Assembly: GCF_000422265.1 (NCBI RefSeq)
Contig: NZ_KE383812.1
Coordinates: 324,091 to 388,090 of the forward strand
DNA length: 64,000 bases
Source of the DNA: Kaistella palustris DSM 21579
GTDB lineage: Bacteria; Bacteroidota; Bacteroidia; Flavobacteriales; Weeksellaceae
Direction of reading: 5' to 3'
Positions within the stretch are counted from its first letter, which is position 1. The number at the start of each line of letters is the position of its first letter. The notes under the pieces were generated by a model, which saw only the letters and a program-made list of their open reading frames with translations, was not told the origin of the DNA and did not search any database. Shown here piece after piece: positions 1-7,232 of this stretch. A program made the translations under genes and the position numbers.

Positions 1-11
1 TTGCCATTGTT

Positions 12-1064
12 ATGAGCGACTCAATAATTTTAGGTATAGAATCATCCTGCGACGACACCTCGGCAGCTGTAATACGGGGAAATAAAATCCTTTCCAACAT
101 TGCAGCCAATCAGGAGATCCACAATGAATATGGCGGTGTAGTTCCCGAACTCGCTTCCCGTGCGCATCAGCAAAACATCATTCCCGTGGTCCAGAAGTCT
201 GTGAGGAAAGCAAATATACAACAAAAAGATATTTGTGCTGTCGGTTTTACGCGTGGTCCGGGACTTTTGGGTTCGCTCCTTGTCGGCACTTCATTTGCAA
301 AATCTCTGGCAATGAGTTTACAGGTTCCCTTAATTGAGGTTAACCACCTGCAAGCCCATATTTTAGCCCATTTCATCGACGATGCAAATTTAATGCCTCC
401 CAAATTCCCTTTCCTGTGTCTCACAGTTTCCGGCGGACATACCATGATCGTACTCGTGAGAGATTATTTTGACATGGAGATCATCGGAAAAACCATCGAC
501 GATGCAGCCGGTGAAGCATTCGACAAAATCGGGAAGATCTTCGATCTTGATTATCCCGCCGGACCTATTGTCGACCGTTTGGCCAAAGAAGGAAACAGCA
601 GTGCTTTTCAGTTCAGCAAACCCCGTATCGACAACTATAATTATTCGTTCAGCGGTGTAAAGACTTCCGTTTTATATTTTATTCAGAAAGAAATTCATAA
701 GAATCCGGATTTTATTAAAGAAAACCTGAGAGACCTCTGTGCCTCGGTGCAGAAAACAATCGTAGAAATTCTAATGCATAAACTAGAAAAAGCGGCAAAC
801 GATCTTCAGGTCAATGAAATCGCAATCGCAGGCGGCGTGTCGGCAAATTCAGGACTGCGGCAAGCCATGAAAGACAGGGCAGAAAAACTCGGCTGGAACA
901 TTTACATCCCAAAATTCGAATACACGACTGATAATGCTGCAATGATTGCAATGGTGGCAAAACTGAAGTTTGACCGCGGTGAATTCGCAGACCTTTCGGT
1001 ATCGGCCACAGCGCGGTATGATATCGAGGAAAGCTTTAAAAAGAACAGTCAAATCCTGGATTAA
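12..1064 (+). CDS. tsaD: tRNA N6-adenosine threonylcarbamoyltransferase TsaD
   Basis: Cytoplasmic ASKHA-fold enzyme that, with TsaB/TsaE partners, moves threonylcarbamoyl from TC-AMP to A37 of ANN-decoding tRNAs. The 350-residue length is normal. The start shows the family signature GIESSCDDTSAAV (residues 8-20); the metal-binding histidines sit in HLQAH (112-116); SGGHT is at 140-144 and the C-terminal DNAAMIA motif is present. ATG at 12 is the only sensible start, so the gene is complete although it begins almost at the window edge. An unknown gene follows after 18 nt on the same strand, then rsmE, so the three may be co-transcribed as an RNA-modification group. Confidence 0.97.
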   Translation: MSDSIILGIESSCDDTSAAVIRGNKILSNIAANQEIHNEYGGVVPELASRAHQQNIIPVVQKSVRKANIQQKDICAVGFTRGPGLLGSLLVGTSFAKSLAMSLQVPLIEVNHLQAHILAHFIDDANLMPPKFPFLCLTVSGGHTMIVLVRDYFDMEIIGKTIDDAAGEAFDKIGKIFDLDYPAGPIVDRLAKEGNSSAFQFSKPRIDNYNYSFSGVKTSVLYFIQKEIHKNPDFIKENLRDLCASVQKTIVEILMHKLEKAANDLQVNEIAIAGGVSANSGLRQAMKDRAEKLGWNIYIPKFEYTTDNAAMIAMVAKLKFDRGEFADLSVSATARYDIEESFKKNSQILD

Positions 1065-1082
1065 TCAACTGAAAACATCCTG

Positions 1083-1481
1083 ATGAAAATTTTACTGGAA
1101 GAAAAAATTCTCGGCACACACTCCAAAAAAAGTTCGCGCTATTACTGGATACTGGAAACGGTGACCGCAAAACGACCTCCTTCTGACCGGGGAAATGACT
1201 TTGAGGCGACCAGTTCTGAAAAAGGATACATTCAGGATATAAAAGCGGAAATCATCGAAAAGATGAATTCCGAAAATGTTTTCAGCTTCCCCTATACACC
1301 AAAAGAAGGCGACTATCTGGCCATCAAAAACAATTTGCGGAAATTTGAATATCTGAATCTGATTTTTATCAACGACAAATGGATTGAAGAAATATTTCCG
1401 TGCAGCTACCGGGAATGCGATACCGACATGTACAGCACACTGAAAACCGGTGTGGCCTTTTTCAGCGACAGTGTGGCATAA
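1083..1481 (+). CDS. hypothetical protein, 132 aa
   Basis: I do not recognise this family. The protein is soluble-looking, with no signal peptide or membrane segment, rich in Lys/Glu and aromatic residues, and contains two cysteines (CSYREC, near residue 110-115). It starts 18 nt after tsaD and ends 47 nt before the ATG chosen for rsmE, so it is probably read in one transcript with these RNA-modification genes; codon use looks like that of the neighbours. No function is proposed. The open frame and tight spacing are the evidence for it being real. Confidence 0.75.
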   Translation: MKILLEEKILGTHSKKSSRYYWILETVTAKRPPSDRGNDFEATSSEKGYIQDIKAEIIEKMNSENVFSFPYTPKEGDYLAIKNNLRKFEYLNLIFINDKWIEEIFPCSYRECDTDMYSTLKTGVAFFSDSVA

Positions 1482-1528
1482 AAGCGCACTATGCCGAACA
1501 TCTTTTATTAATAAAATCCGAAGTTCAG

Positions 1529-2239
1529 ATGAAATTATTTTACGGAGAAATCTCAGATAACCAAGTATTTATTGACGCTGAAGAGCAAACACACATTGTG
1601 AAAGTCTTGCGCATGCGCGACGGAGAAGATATTTTTGTAACAGACGGAAAAGGTAAACTCGCAAAAGGAAATCTAAAGCTAGAAGGTAAAAAAGTCCTGC
1701 TGGAAACAAAAGAAATAAACAGCAATCTGCCGAACTTCTCGCCCCAACTTCATATTGCGATAGCGCCGACTAAAAATATAGACCGTATTGAATTTTTTCT
1801 GGAGAAAGCCACCGAAATGGGAATCTGTGAAGTTACCTTTCTACAAACCGAGCAGACCGAACGCAAAAATATCAACATCGACAAACTGCGGAAACAAAGC
1901 ATTGCCGCCTCCAAGCAAAGTCTGAGATTTCACTTTCCGAAAGTTAACGGTTTGCTGAAATTTTCTGATTTTATTAAAAACGTTGATCCGGCAAATACCT
2001 TTGTGGCCCATTGTAATGAAAATCTTATAAGATTTGATCTGAAAGAACTCCAGCACAATCAAAACATGAGACAGCAGAAAATCACTTTTCTCATTGGTCC
2101 TGAAGGTGATTTTTCTGAGAAGGAAATTCAGCTGCTCGCAGAAAAAGGAGTTAAAGCCGTGTCACTCGGCAAGCAGCGCCTGCGTACCGAAACCGCGGGT
2201 ATATTTGTAGCGGCCTGGAATTATGGACTGATGGACTGA
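1529..2239 (+). CDS. rsmE: 16S rRNA (uracil1498-N3)-methyltransferase RsmE
   Basis: SPOUT-class enzyme that methylates N3 of U1498 in 16S rRNA using S-adenosylmethionine. I use the ATG at 1529 (MKLFYGE...), giving 236 residues, the usual family size; the open frame extends back to 1400 but that part overlaps the upstream gene and matches nothing. Visible signatures: HIVKVLRMRDGE (22-33, N-terminal PUA-like part), EKATEMGI (92-99), the SAM-binding GPEGDF (190-195) and the knot motif LGKQRLRTETA (213-223). The gene converges on trmH with an inverted repeat between the two stops. Confidence 0.95.
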   Translation: MKLFYGEISDNQVFIDAEEQTHIVKVLRMRDGEDIFVTDGKGKLAKGNLKLEGKKVLLETKEINSNLPNFSPQLHIAIAPTKNIDRIEFFLEKATEMGICEVTFLQTEQTERKNINIDKLRKQSIAASKQSLRFHFPKVNGLLKFSDFIKNVDPANTFVAHCNENLIRFDLKELQHNQNMRQQKITFLIGPEGDFSEKEIQLLAEKGVKAVSLGKQRLRTETAGIFVAAWNYGLMD

Positions 2240-2246
2240 GCGCATG

Positions 2247-2273
2247 ATAAAACTTTTCATAACAAAGTTTTAT
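2247..2273. terminator. bidirectional terminator-like hairpin between rsmE and trmH
   Basis: Perfect 10-bp inverted repeat ATAAAACTTT / AAAGTTTTAT with a 7-nt loop lies between the convergent genes and overlaps the trmH stop codon. AT-rich stem, so termination strength is uncertain, but its position fits a shared terminator. Confidence 0.55.
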
Positions 2274-2925
2274 GTTCACCAAGAAATTTCGCCAGGATCT
2301 GTTTTCCACTTTTGATGGAGTTTACGGCCCAGCGCACCTTCATTTCCCAAAGCTTTTCTTCCGTAAGCTTATAATTGATACCTGAAGCGATCAGTTTCTG
2401 CTTCATGGCGTACACGCAAATCGCCGCGGCGACAGATACATTGAAACTCTGTGTAAAACCGTACATCGGAATAGCCAAAGTTTCATCGGCGAAATTTAAA
2501 ATCTCATCTGTTACACCTTCGGCTTCTGTACCGAATACGAGCGCCACGGGATCTGTAAGCTGAAAATCCGGTAAAAGCGTGGCATTTTTTTCGGGTGATA
2601 CCGCCACAATCCTGTACCCGCGGTTTTTTATTTCCTTTAATGATTCCAGCGTGTGTGGCAGACGCTCCACTTCCACCCAGGTTTCCGCTCCTTTGGTCAC
2701 GCGGAGATTGGGATTAAATTCGTGCTCACTTTCCATAGCCACGATTTTATGAAAGCCACAGGCTTCGACCGAGCGCACAATCGCCGCGGCATTACGGAAC
2801 TGAAAAACATCTTCGATTACCGGCAACACGAAACCGGAACTTTCGGGCGCAATACGGTTAATCTTTTGGAGTCTTTCGTCGGTAAGGAACTGCTGAAGAT
2901 AATGGAAGATTTCGCGGTTTTTCAT
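2257..2925 (-). CDS. trmH: TrmH/SpoU family RNA 2'-O-methyltransferase
   Basis: SAM-dependent SPOUT methyltransferase, most likely tRNA (Gm18) 2'-O-methyltransferase. Of 222 residues, motif 1 is FRNAAAIVRS (43-52, with the catalytic-type Arg preceding Asn), motif 2 is VFGTEAEGVTDEIL (130-143) and motif 3 IPMYGFTQSFNVSVAAA (152-168). Length agrees with TrmH rather than the longer RlmB with its N-terminal substrate-binding domain, hence the symbol; the exact tRNA/rRNA target cannot be read from sequence. Upstream of its start lies the 84-bp tandem repeat array, so its promoter, if local, must sit in or beyond repeat DNA. Confidence 0.88.
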   Translation of the reverse strand: MKNREIFHYLQQFLTDERLQKINRIAPESSGFVLPVIEDVFQFRNAAAIVRSVEACGFHKIVAMESEHEFNPNLRVTKGAETWVEVERLPHTLESLKEIKNRGYRIVAVSPEKNATLLPDFQLTDPVALVFGTEAEGVTDEILNFADETLAIPMYGFTQSFNVSVAAAICVYAMKQKLIASGINYKLTEEKLWEMKVRWAVNSIKSGKQILAKFLGEHKTLL

Positions 2926-2964
2926 GAGGGTAAAATTAGGGATTTATTTGGAAAGCGGGTTGGG

Positions 2965-3325
2965 GCGCGAGCGAAGCGAGCGCCGAAAAGTATAGCTGGA
3001 AAAAAGTGTAATTAAATAATTCTGAGAAGACTTTAAACTTGGAAGTTGTCGCGAGCGAAGCGAGCGCCGAAAAGTATAGCTGGAACAAAGTGTAATTAAA
3101 TAATTCTGGGAAGACTTTAAATTTGGAAGTTGGCGCGAGCGAAGCGAGCGCCGAAAAGTATAGCTGGAACAAAGTGTAATTAAATAATTCTGGGAAGACT
3201 TTAAATTTGGAAGTTGGCGCGAGCGAAGCGAGCGCCGAAAAGTATAGCTGGAACAAAGTGTAATTAAATCATTCTGGGAAGACTTTAAACTTGGAAGTTG
3301 GCGCGAGCGAAGCGAGCGCCGAAAA
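2965..3325. repeat. 84-bp tandem repeat, four full copies plus a partial fifth
   Basis: The landmark GCGAGCGAAGCGAGCGCC recurs at 2967, 3051, 3135, 3219 and 3303, i.e. at exactly 84-nt spacing. Copies at 3051 and 3135 are identical over their full length; the first and fourth differ at a few positions; the fifth stops after the GC-rich landmark. The unit has a GC-rich head with a GGCGC/GCGCC stem and an AT-rich body. Because 84 is a multiple of three, the minus strand shows an open frame with a 28-residue repeat, which I regard as an artefact. It lies between divergent trmH and ansA. Confidence 0.95.
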
Positions 3326-3435
3326 GAGTGGCAACCTAAACGCGAAGTAAGATTCTGTAAAGCTTAGAGTAACGGCCGCTGTTTAATCACAAATTCAGGA
3401 CCTGTGCGCGGAGCTTTTATTTGAGGTAATTGTTC
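3326..3435. other. intergenic, nothing recognised
   Basis: Between the tandem repeats and the first inverted repeat. No open frame, RNA or promoter element could be supported here. Confidence 0.6.
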
Positions 3436-3468
3436 AGCGCTGTTAGAGCTTCGAGCTCTAACAGCGCT
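3436..3468. repeat. perfect 15-bp inverted repeat
   Basis: AGCGCTGTTAGAGCT, a TCG spacer, then its exact complement AGCTCTAACAGCGCT. It would form a very stable hairpin in DNA or RNA. There is no T-run on either side, so it is not a textbook terminator. It sits in the repeat-rich gap upstream of ansA. Confidence 0.85.
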
Positions 3469-3469
3469 C

Positions 3470-3600
3470 TATATGCGCTTCATTTTCGCGGGAGGGATCG
3501 CAGCGGAAATCCCGGACCCGCCCGCGGGGAGGAATTGCAGCGTAGAGCCCGGTTTTTTAGATTCTGCCGCGGCTGCCGCCGCGGCAAAATCTAAAAAACT
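3470..3600. repeat. GC-rich interspersed-repeat-like element with a 22-bp inverted repeat
   Basis: A GC-rich block (runs such as GACCCGCCCGCGGGG) ends in an inverted repeat: arm 3552-3573 (GTTTTTTAGATTCTGCCGCG...) pairs with arm 3578-3599 at 21 of 22 positions around a 4-nt loop TGCC. Such GC-rich palindromic intergenic modules are typical of dispersed repeats in Chryseobacterium-type genomes; that it is dispersed is inferred, as only one copy is in view. The T6/A6 ends could also serve as a bidirectional terminator. Confidence 0.7.
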
Positions 3601-3638
3601 CGCCCTAATACTACACGCCATTATTCTGCAAAATACAC

Positions 3639-3646
3639 TATTTTTG
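3639..3646 (+). promoter_or_regulatory. -7 promoter element of ansA (TATTTTTG)
   Basis: Matches the Bacteroidota -7 consensus TAnnTTTG. It ends only 5 nt before the ansA ATG, so transcription would begin at or next to the start codon (leaderless mRNA). No clear -33 TTG is seen. Confidence 0.6.
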
Positions 3647-3651
3647 AGCCC

Positions 3652-4689
3652 ATGAAAAGAAAAGTACTTCTGATTTATACCGGCGGCACGATCGGCATGG
3701 AGAAGGATTATGAAACCGGCAGTCTTCAGGCTTTTGATTTTGGAAATATTTTTAAAAAAATACCCGAAATGAAACTGCTCGAATGTGAGGTTTCCGTGCA
3801 CCCTTTTAAAAAACCGCTTGACTCCTCGGATATGGGTCCCGAAGAATGGAAAATTATTGCCAATTACATAGGTAAAAATTATCATAATTTTGATGGTTTC
3901 CTGATTCTGCACGGCACCGATACGATGTCTTATACCGCCTCTGCGCTGAGTTTCATGCTGAAAAATTTGGGGAAACCTGTAATACTGACCGGTTCTCAAC
4001 TGCCGATCGGTGATCTGCGCACCGATGCAAAGGAAAATCTGCTCACCAGCTTGAATTACGCCAGTCTCTACGAAAACGGAAACGCTGTCATTCAGGAAGT
4101 GGCCGTCTATTTTGAATATAAACTCCTGCGCGGAAACCGTACGCTCAAATATTCAGCGGAATATTTTGACGCGTATCAGACGCCAAACTATCCGGTTTTG
4201 GGCCAATCAGGCGTGCATTTGAATATACAGAAAGATTTTTTGTGGCGAAACACGACATCTGAACCTTTCCACGTTGACAACCACATCTCCCAGGAGGTAT
4301 TCTTCTGGCGCATTTTTCCCGGTATGCATTTGAATCATTTTTCAGAAATGCCAAAAGTGAAGGTACTCATCCTGCAAGTCTTTGGCTCCGGGACGATTTT
4401 CAATACGCAGAAAACGCAAACTATGCTTCAGAATCTGCGAAAACAGGGAACTGAAATCGTAGTGATCTCGCAGTGCGTTTCAGGCGGCATAACTTTTGGG
4501 AAATATTCGAATTCCAATATTTTCACAAAAATAGGTGCGATAAGCGGTCGCGACATCACGGCCGAAAGTGCACTCACCAAAGCGATGCATCTGCTTGACA
4601 ATCCTAAATATGAAGGAACTTTCGCCGAAAACTTTGCCAAGAATCTCTGTGGTGAAGTATCAGTTGAAACACATGCTGAACACTATTGA
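3652..4689 (+). CDS. ansA: type I (cytoplasmic) L-asparaginase
   Basis: Hydrolyses L-asparagine to aspartate and ammonia. The 345-residue protein has no signal peptide, as expected of the cytoplasmic type I form. Catalytic motifs are plain: YTGGTIG (9-15; nucleophilic Thr13) and HGTDTM (87-92; Thr89-Asp90), the same spacing as in characterised asparaginases. GGNRTLKY-type loop and the C-terminal QCVSGG segment are also present. It is a single gene, with a promoter element 5 nt upstream and tRNA-Ser downstream. The start is fixed by the conserved N-terminal strand MKRKVLLIYTGG. Confidence 0.95.
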   Translation: MKRKVLLIYTGGTIGMEKDYETGSLQAFDFGNIFKKIPEMKLLECEVSVHPFKKPLDSSDMGPEEWKIIANYIGKNYHNFDGFLILHGTDTMSYTASALSFMLKNLGKPVILTGSQLPIGDLRTDAKENLLTSLNYASLYENGNAVIQEVAVYFEYKLLRGNRTLKYSAEYFDAYQTPNYPVLGQSGVHLNIQKDFLWRNTTSEPFHVDNHISQEVFFWRIFPGMHLNHFSEMPKVKVLILQVFGSGTIFNTQKTQTMLQNLRKQGTEIVVISQCVSGGITFGKYSNSNIFTKIGAISGRDITAESALTKAMHLLDNPKYEGTFAENFAKNLCGEVSVETHAEHY

Positions 4690-4742
4690 AATAACTTTTT
4701 CAAAAAATCAAGATTCTGTTTTTAGAAGTCAATAAATTACGC

Positions 4743-4750
4743 TATTTTTG
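4743..4750 (+). promoter_or_regulatory. -7 promoter element of tRNA-Ser (TATTTTTG)
   Basis: TAnnTTTG element 12 nt before the first base of the tRNA, correctly placed for transcription start just ahead of the mature 5' end. Confidence 0.6.
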
Positions 4751-4762
4751 CAGTCTTCAATT

Positions 4763-4849
4763 AGAGAGGTGTCCGAGTGGTTGAAGGAGCTACCCTGGAA
4801 AGGTAGTATACGGGTAACTGTATCGTGGGTTCGAATCCCATCCTCTCTG
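4763..4849 (+). tRNA. tRNA-Ser(GGA)
   Basis: Cloverleaf of 87 nt with a long variable arm, as in class II tRNAs. Acceptor AGAGAGG (4763-4769) pairs with CCTCTCT (4842-4848), discriminator G. Anticodon stem CTACC/GGTAG encloses loop CTGGAAA, anticodon GGA. T-arm GGGTTCGAATCCC. The usual first base of bacterial tRNA-Ser is G; here it is A paired with T. CCA is not fully encoded. Confidence 0.95.
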
Positions 4850-4859
4850 CAATATTTTC

Positions 4860-4893
4860 AATAACCTGCTGTTTTCAGTGGGTTATTTTTTTT
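4860..4893 (+). terminator. rho-independent terminator after tRNA-Ser
   Basis: Stem AATAACC-GCTG / CAGT-GGTTATT with a TTTT loop followed by a run of eight T. Confidence 0.8.
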
Positions 4894-4999
4894 AGCTTTA
4901 CTTAAAGTTTTCACTGATTGTCGTGGTCGTGAATCTATCATATACCGCCCCTGAATAGATGAAATAAAAATAAAATCTTTGATGATTTAAAAAAGCCCA

Positions 5000-6031
5000 T
5001 TATTTGCGAAAGCGCGTTACATCTACTTCCGGCATTAAATCTTTCCCAAATTCGATATGTTCGAAAAGTTCACGTGCGAAATAACAGCCGTTTAAAATTC
5101 CGCGCGCACCCAGACCATTATAGACGAAATAATTGAGGTGTTCCGGATGATGACCTAAAATGGGCCGCCGGTCTTTTACAGTAGGGCGAAAACCGTAATT
5201 CACTTCCACGGTCTTAAAATCATGGAGATAAAAAGCTACCAGGCTTTCTTTCAGTTCCACTTCTTTAAAATCATCAATTTCATTTTCCCTTTCGTTCGGA
5301 TCATAAGTACCACCGTAATAGTGAAAGTCATCATTTAACGGAAAAAGAAAATGCTTCTTTTTGATCGTGTATCTATTGGTTGGTTTTTGCTCAAGCTGAA
5401 CTTTCAAGTGATGACCTTTATTAGGAATCACAGGTATGTCGCAGAAAAAAGGATTATCCCTGACTCCCATTCCTTCGCAAAAAACTATATTTTTAAATTT
5501 AACATCCTTATATTGATCTCCGGAAATCGATTCGTGATAAAAGCGCTCATTAATCAGAATGTACTTTTCTGAAAGATATTTCAGAAAATCAGTAAAAAAA
5601 TCATCTACATTTACTCGTGCAGATTTCTGTACAGCCCCTGTTCCAAATGGATTTTCTACGACATCCAGCTGCTCGAAACATGGATCAAGAAAAGGCCGCA
5701 GTTCCTCGGTTTGTGACTTTTTCAGCCAGAGCTCTTTTTCGCTCTCATCGTGAAAAATCCGATGAATCCGCTCGTTGACAAGATAGTTTTTACCGGTATA
5801 TATTGCAATTTCGGCCATAGTTTGGCTGAGAAAGTCTATCTGTTCTTCAGCGAGCCAAAACGTGGTAAATTTCTTCAGCACAACCGGATTTACAATACCT
5901 GCAGAAATATGGGAAGCACTTTTCAAACCTTCAGAATACATTATGAAAGACTTGCCATGCTGCAGCAGCTGATGCGCAAAAAAAACGCCCGCATAACCCC
6001 CGCCAACAATTATATAATCAACATTTTTCAT
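5000..6031 (-). CDS. FAD-dependent oxidoreductase, DAO superfamily
   Basis: The N-terminal DYIIVGGGYAGVFFAHQLL is a Rossmann dinucleotide-binding motif (GxGxxG form GGGYAG), and the C-terminal NYGFRPTVKDRRPILGHHPE-type segment followed by GLGARGILN matches the FAD-binding end of D-amino-acid/glycine-oxidase-like flavoproteins, including the oxidase half of MnmC. Substrate unknown. I choose ATG at 6031 (MKNVDYI...), 343 residues; an ATG two codons earlier (6037) is equally possible, but the frame to 6070 would run through a terminator hairpin. No partner gene; gldN lies upstream on the same strand behind that terminator. Confidence 0.8.
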   Translation of the reverse strand: MKNVDYIIVGGGYAGVFFAHQLLQHGKSFIMYSEGLKSASHISAGIVNPVVLKKFTTFWLAEEQIDFLSQTMAEIAIYTGKNYLVNERIHRIFHDESEKELWLKKSQTEELRPFLDPCFEQLDVVENPFGTGAVQKSARVNVDDFFTDFLKYLSEKYILINERFYHESISGDQYKDVKFKNIVFCEGMGVRDNPFFCDIPVIPNKGHHLKVQLEQKPTNRYTIKKKHFLFPLNDDFHYYGGTYDPNERENEIDDFKEVELKESLVAFYLHDFKTVEVNYGFRPTVKDRRPILGHHPEHLNYFVYNGLGARGILNGCYFARELFEHIEFGKDLMPEVDVTRFRK

Positions 6032-6053
6032 TTTCATTTTACAAAAGTTTTCA

Positions 6054-6087
6054 GAAAAAAACCTGAGCAAAAATACTCAGGTTTTTA
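6054..6087. terminator. bidirectional terminator after gldN, with a promoter-like loop
   Basis: AAAAACCTGAG and CTCAGGTTTTT form an 11-bp stem around an 8-nt loop; A and T runs flank both sides. It ends the gldK-N operon on the minus strand. The loop on the minus strand reads TATTTTTG (6068-6075), a -7 consensus 37 nt before the downstream oxidoreductase start, so the same DNA may end one unit and start the next. Confidence 0.8.
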
Positions 6088-6106
6088 TTGTTCTTGACAG
6101 GAACTC

Positions 6107-7180
6107 TTAGTAATTCCACATGTCATTCTCCATCTGAAGGATTTGCGCTTTGATGGCTTCACTTTCTTCAAGCTGTGCATCGGCATCGCGCGGAATGTAA
6201 TCCTTGATCACGCCGTTGCCTAAACCGTTATCCGATTTATATATCACCGTTGAAAACCGGCGCGCATTGAGCAAATCATCAAAAGTAATATCGGAAGAGA
6301 GATTTTTATTATTGAAAACTACAGAATTTGCAAGAACTTCCCGCGCATCCGGATAATATACCCAGAAGAGGTCGATCAGTTCATCTTTTGAGGCTAACGG
6401 CTGACCGTCGGGTCCATACTGTCCCATTGTGGCAGGATCCTGACCCATAGCCGCAATCCCAAGAAGGCGGTATTTCATCTGGCTGTCGCGACGATCGATG
6501 TACCACATTCCCTTGATTTTCAGAACTTTTACATTTTCAGTCTTGGTTTCGTATACATTAGTATATTCCTTCTTTTCCTCTTCCGTTAATGTGCCGGTTT
6601 CGTTAAGTCTGTCAATACCGGCATCGCTCATCACCGCGTTTTTAATTCTTGCCTGGATGGCTTCGGGATCGAGACGGACAGTGAACAGTTCATCATCATA
6701 AACTTCTTTAATCCGCCCATCGTTAATGGCATCGAAAAGAATTTGATAAAGTGATTTGTTCTGAGAAACCAAACCGTCTTCATTATGGTAAAACGGCTGA
6801 TTCAACTTGTCATTCATGTCGATGATCTCCCAAACGACCATACTTTTCAGAATGTCTTTGTCTTCGATGAAACCATATTTTAAAGGAGTTACCTTGGTTG
6901 AAACCATAGAGTCTCCCTGCTTGATCATACCAAGTTCGCGGTATTTTCTAAAGGATTCCGGAGATTTTGCATTCAGGATCGACATTGAGTTGATCGGAGT
7001 ATCATCGACCTCACCACCTGCTGCGGGAAGTTCCTCTGCAGGAATCTCTACAACCGGAGCTTCCATTTCCGCTTTTGGAGCAGGAGCGGTAGTTTTGGCT
7101 TTCTTTCTGGGTTTTTTCTTGGTCTGTGCGCCAGCAACGCTGAAACTTAAAGCAAGAACTATTAATAAGACCTTTTTCAT
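6107..7180 (-). CDS. gldN: gliding motility / T9SS protein GldN
   Basis: Periplasmic component of the type IX secretion/gliding machinery that forms a ring with GldK at the outer membrane. 357 residues: signal peptide MKKVLLIVLALSFSVAGAQ, then a Lys/Pro/Ala-rich linker (about 20-55), then the conserved GldN/PorN domain with SILNAKSPESFRKYRELG and VWEIIDMNDKLNQPFYHNEDG. Last gene of gldK-gldL-gldM-gldN, 52 nt after gldM, and closed by a strong hairpin. Assignment rests both on the protein and on the gene order, which is diagnostic. Confidence 0.96.
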   Translation of the reverse strand: MKKVLLIVLALSFSVAGAQTKKKPRKKAKTTAPAPKAEMEAPVVEIPAEELPAAGGEVDDTPINSMSILNAKSPESFRKYRELGMIKQGDSMVSTKVTPLKYGFIEDKDILKSMVVWEIIDMNDKLNQPFYHNEDGLVSQNKSLYQILFDAINDGRIKEVYDDELFTVRLDPEAIQARIKNAVMSDAGIDRLNETGTLTEEEKKEYTNVYETKTENVKVLKIKGMWYIDRRDSQMKYRLLGIAAMGQDPATMGQYGPDGQPLASKDELIDLFWVYYPDAREVLANSVVFNNKNLSSDITFDDLLNARRFSTVIYKSDNGLGNGVIKDYIPRDADAQLEESEAIKAQILQMENDMWNY

Positions 7181-7232
7181 TCTGAATATTTTAAAAACTA
7201 TAGAAGAGTTCTTCTATCGATTACCAACGTAT

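Noticed and set aside
1400-1528. 43-codon N-terminal extension of RsmE
   Set aside because: Overlaps the preceding gene, unrelated to the PUA-like start of the family, and the ATG at 1529 gives the normal length.
2936-3256. 106-codon minus-strand frame with a 28-residue repeat
   Set aside because: It exists only because the 84-bp unit is a multiple of three and stop-free in this frame; composition is not protein-like and it has no start context.
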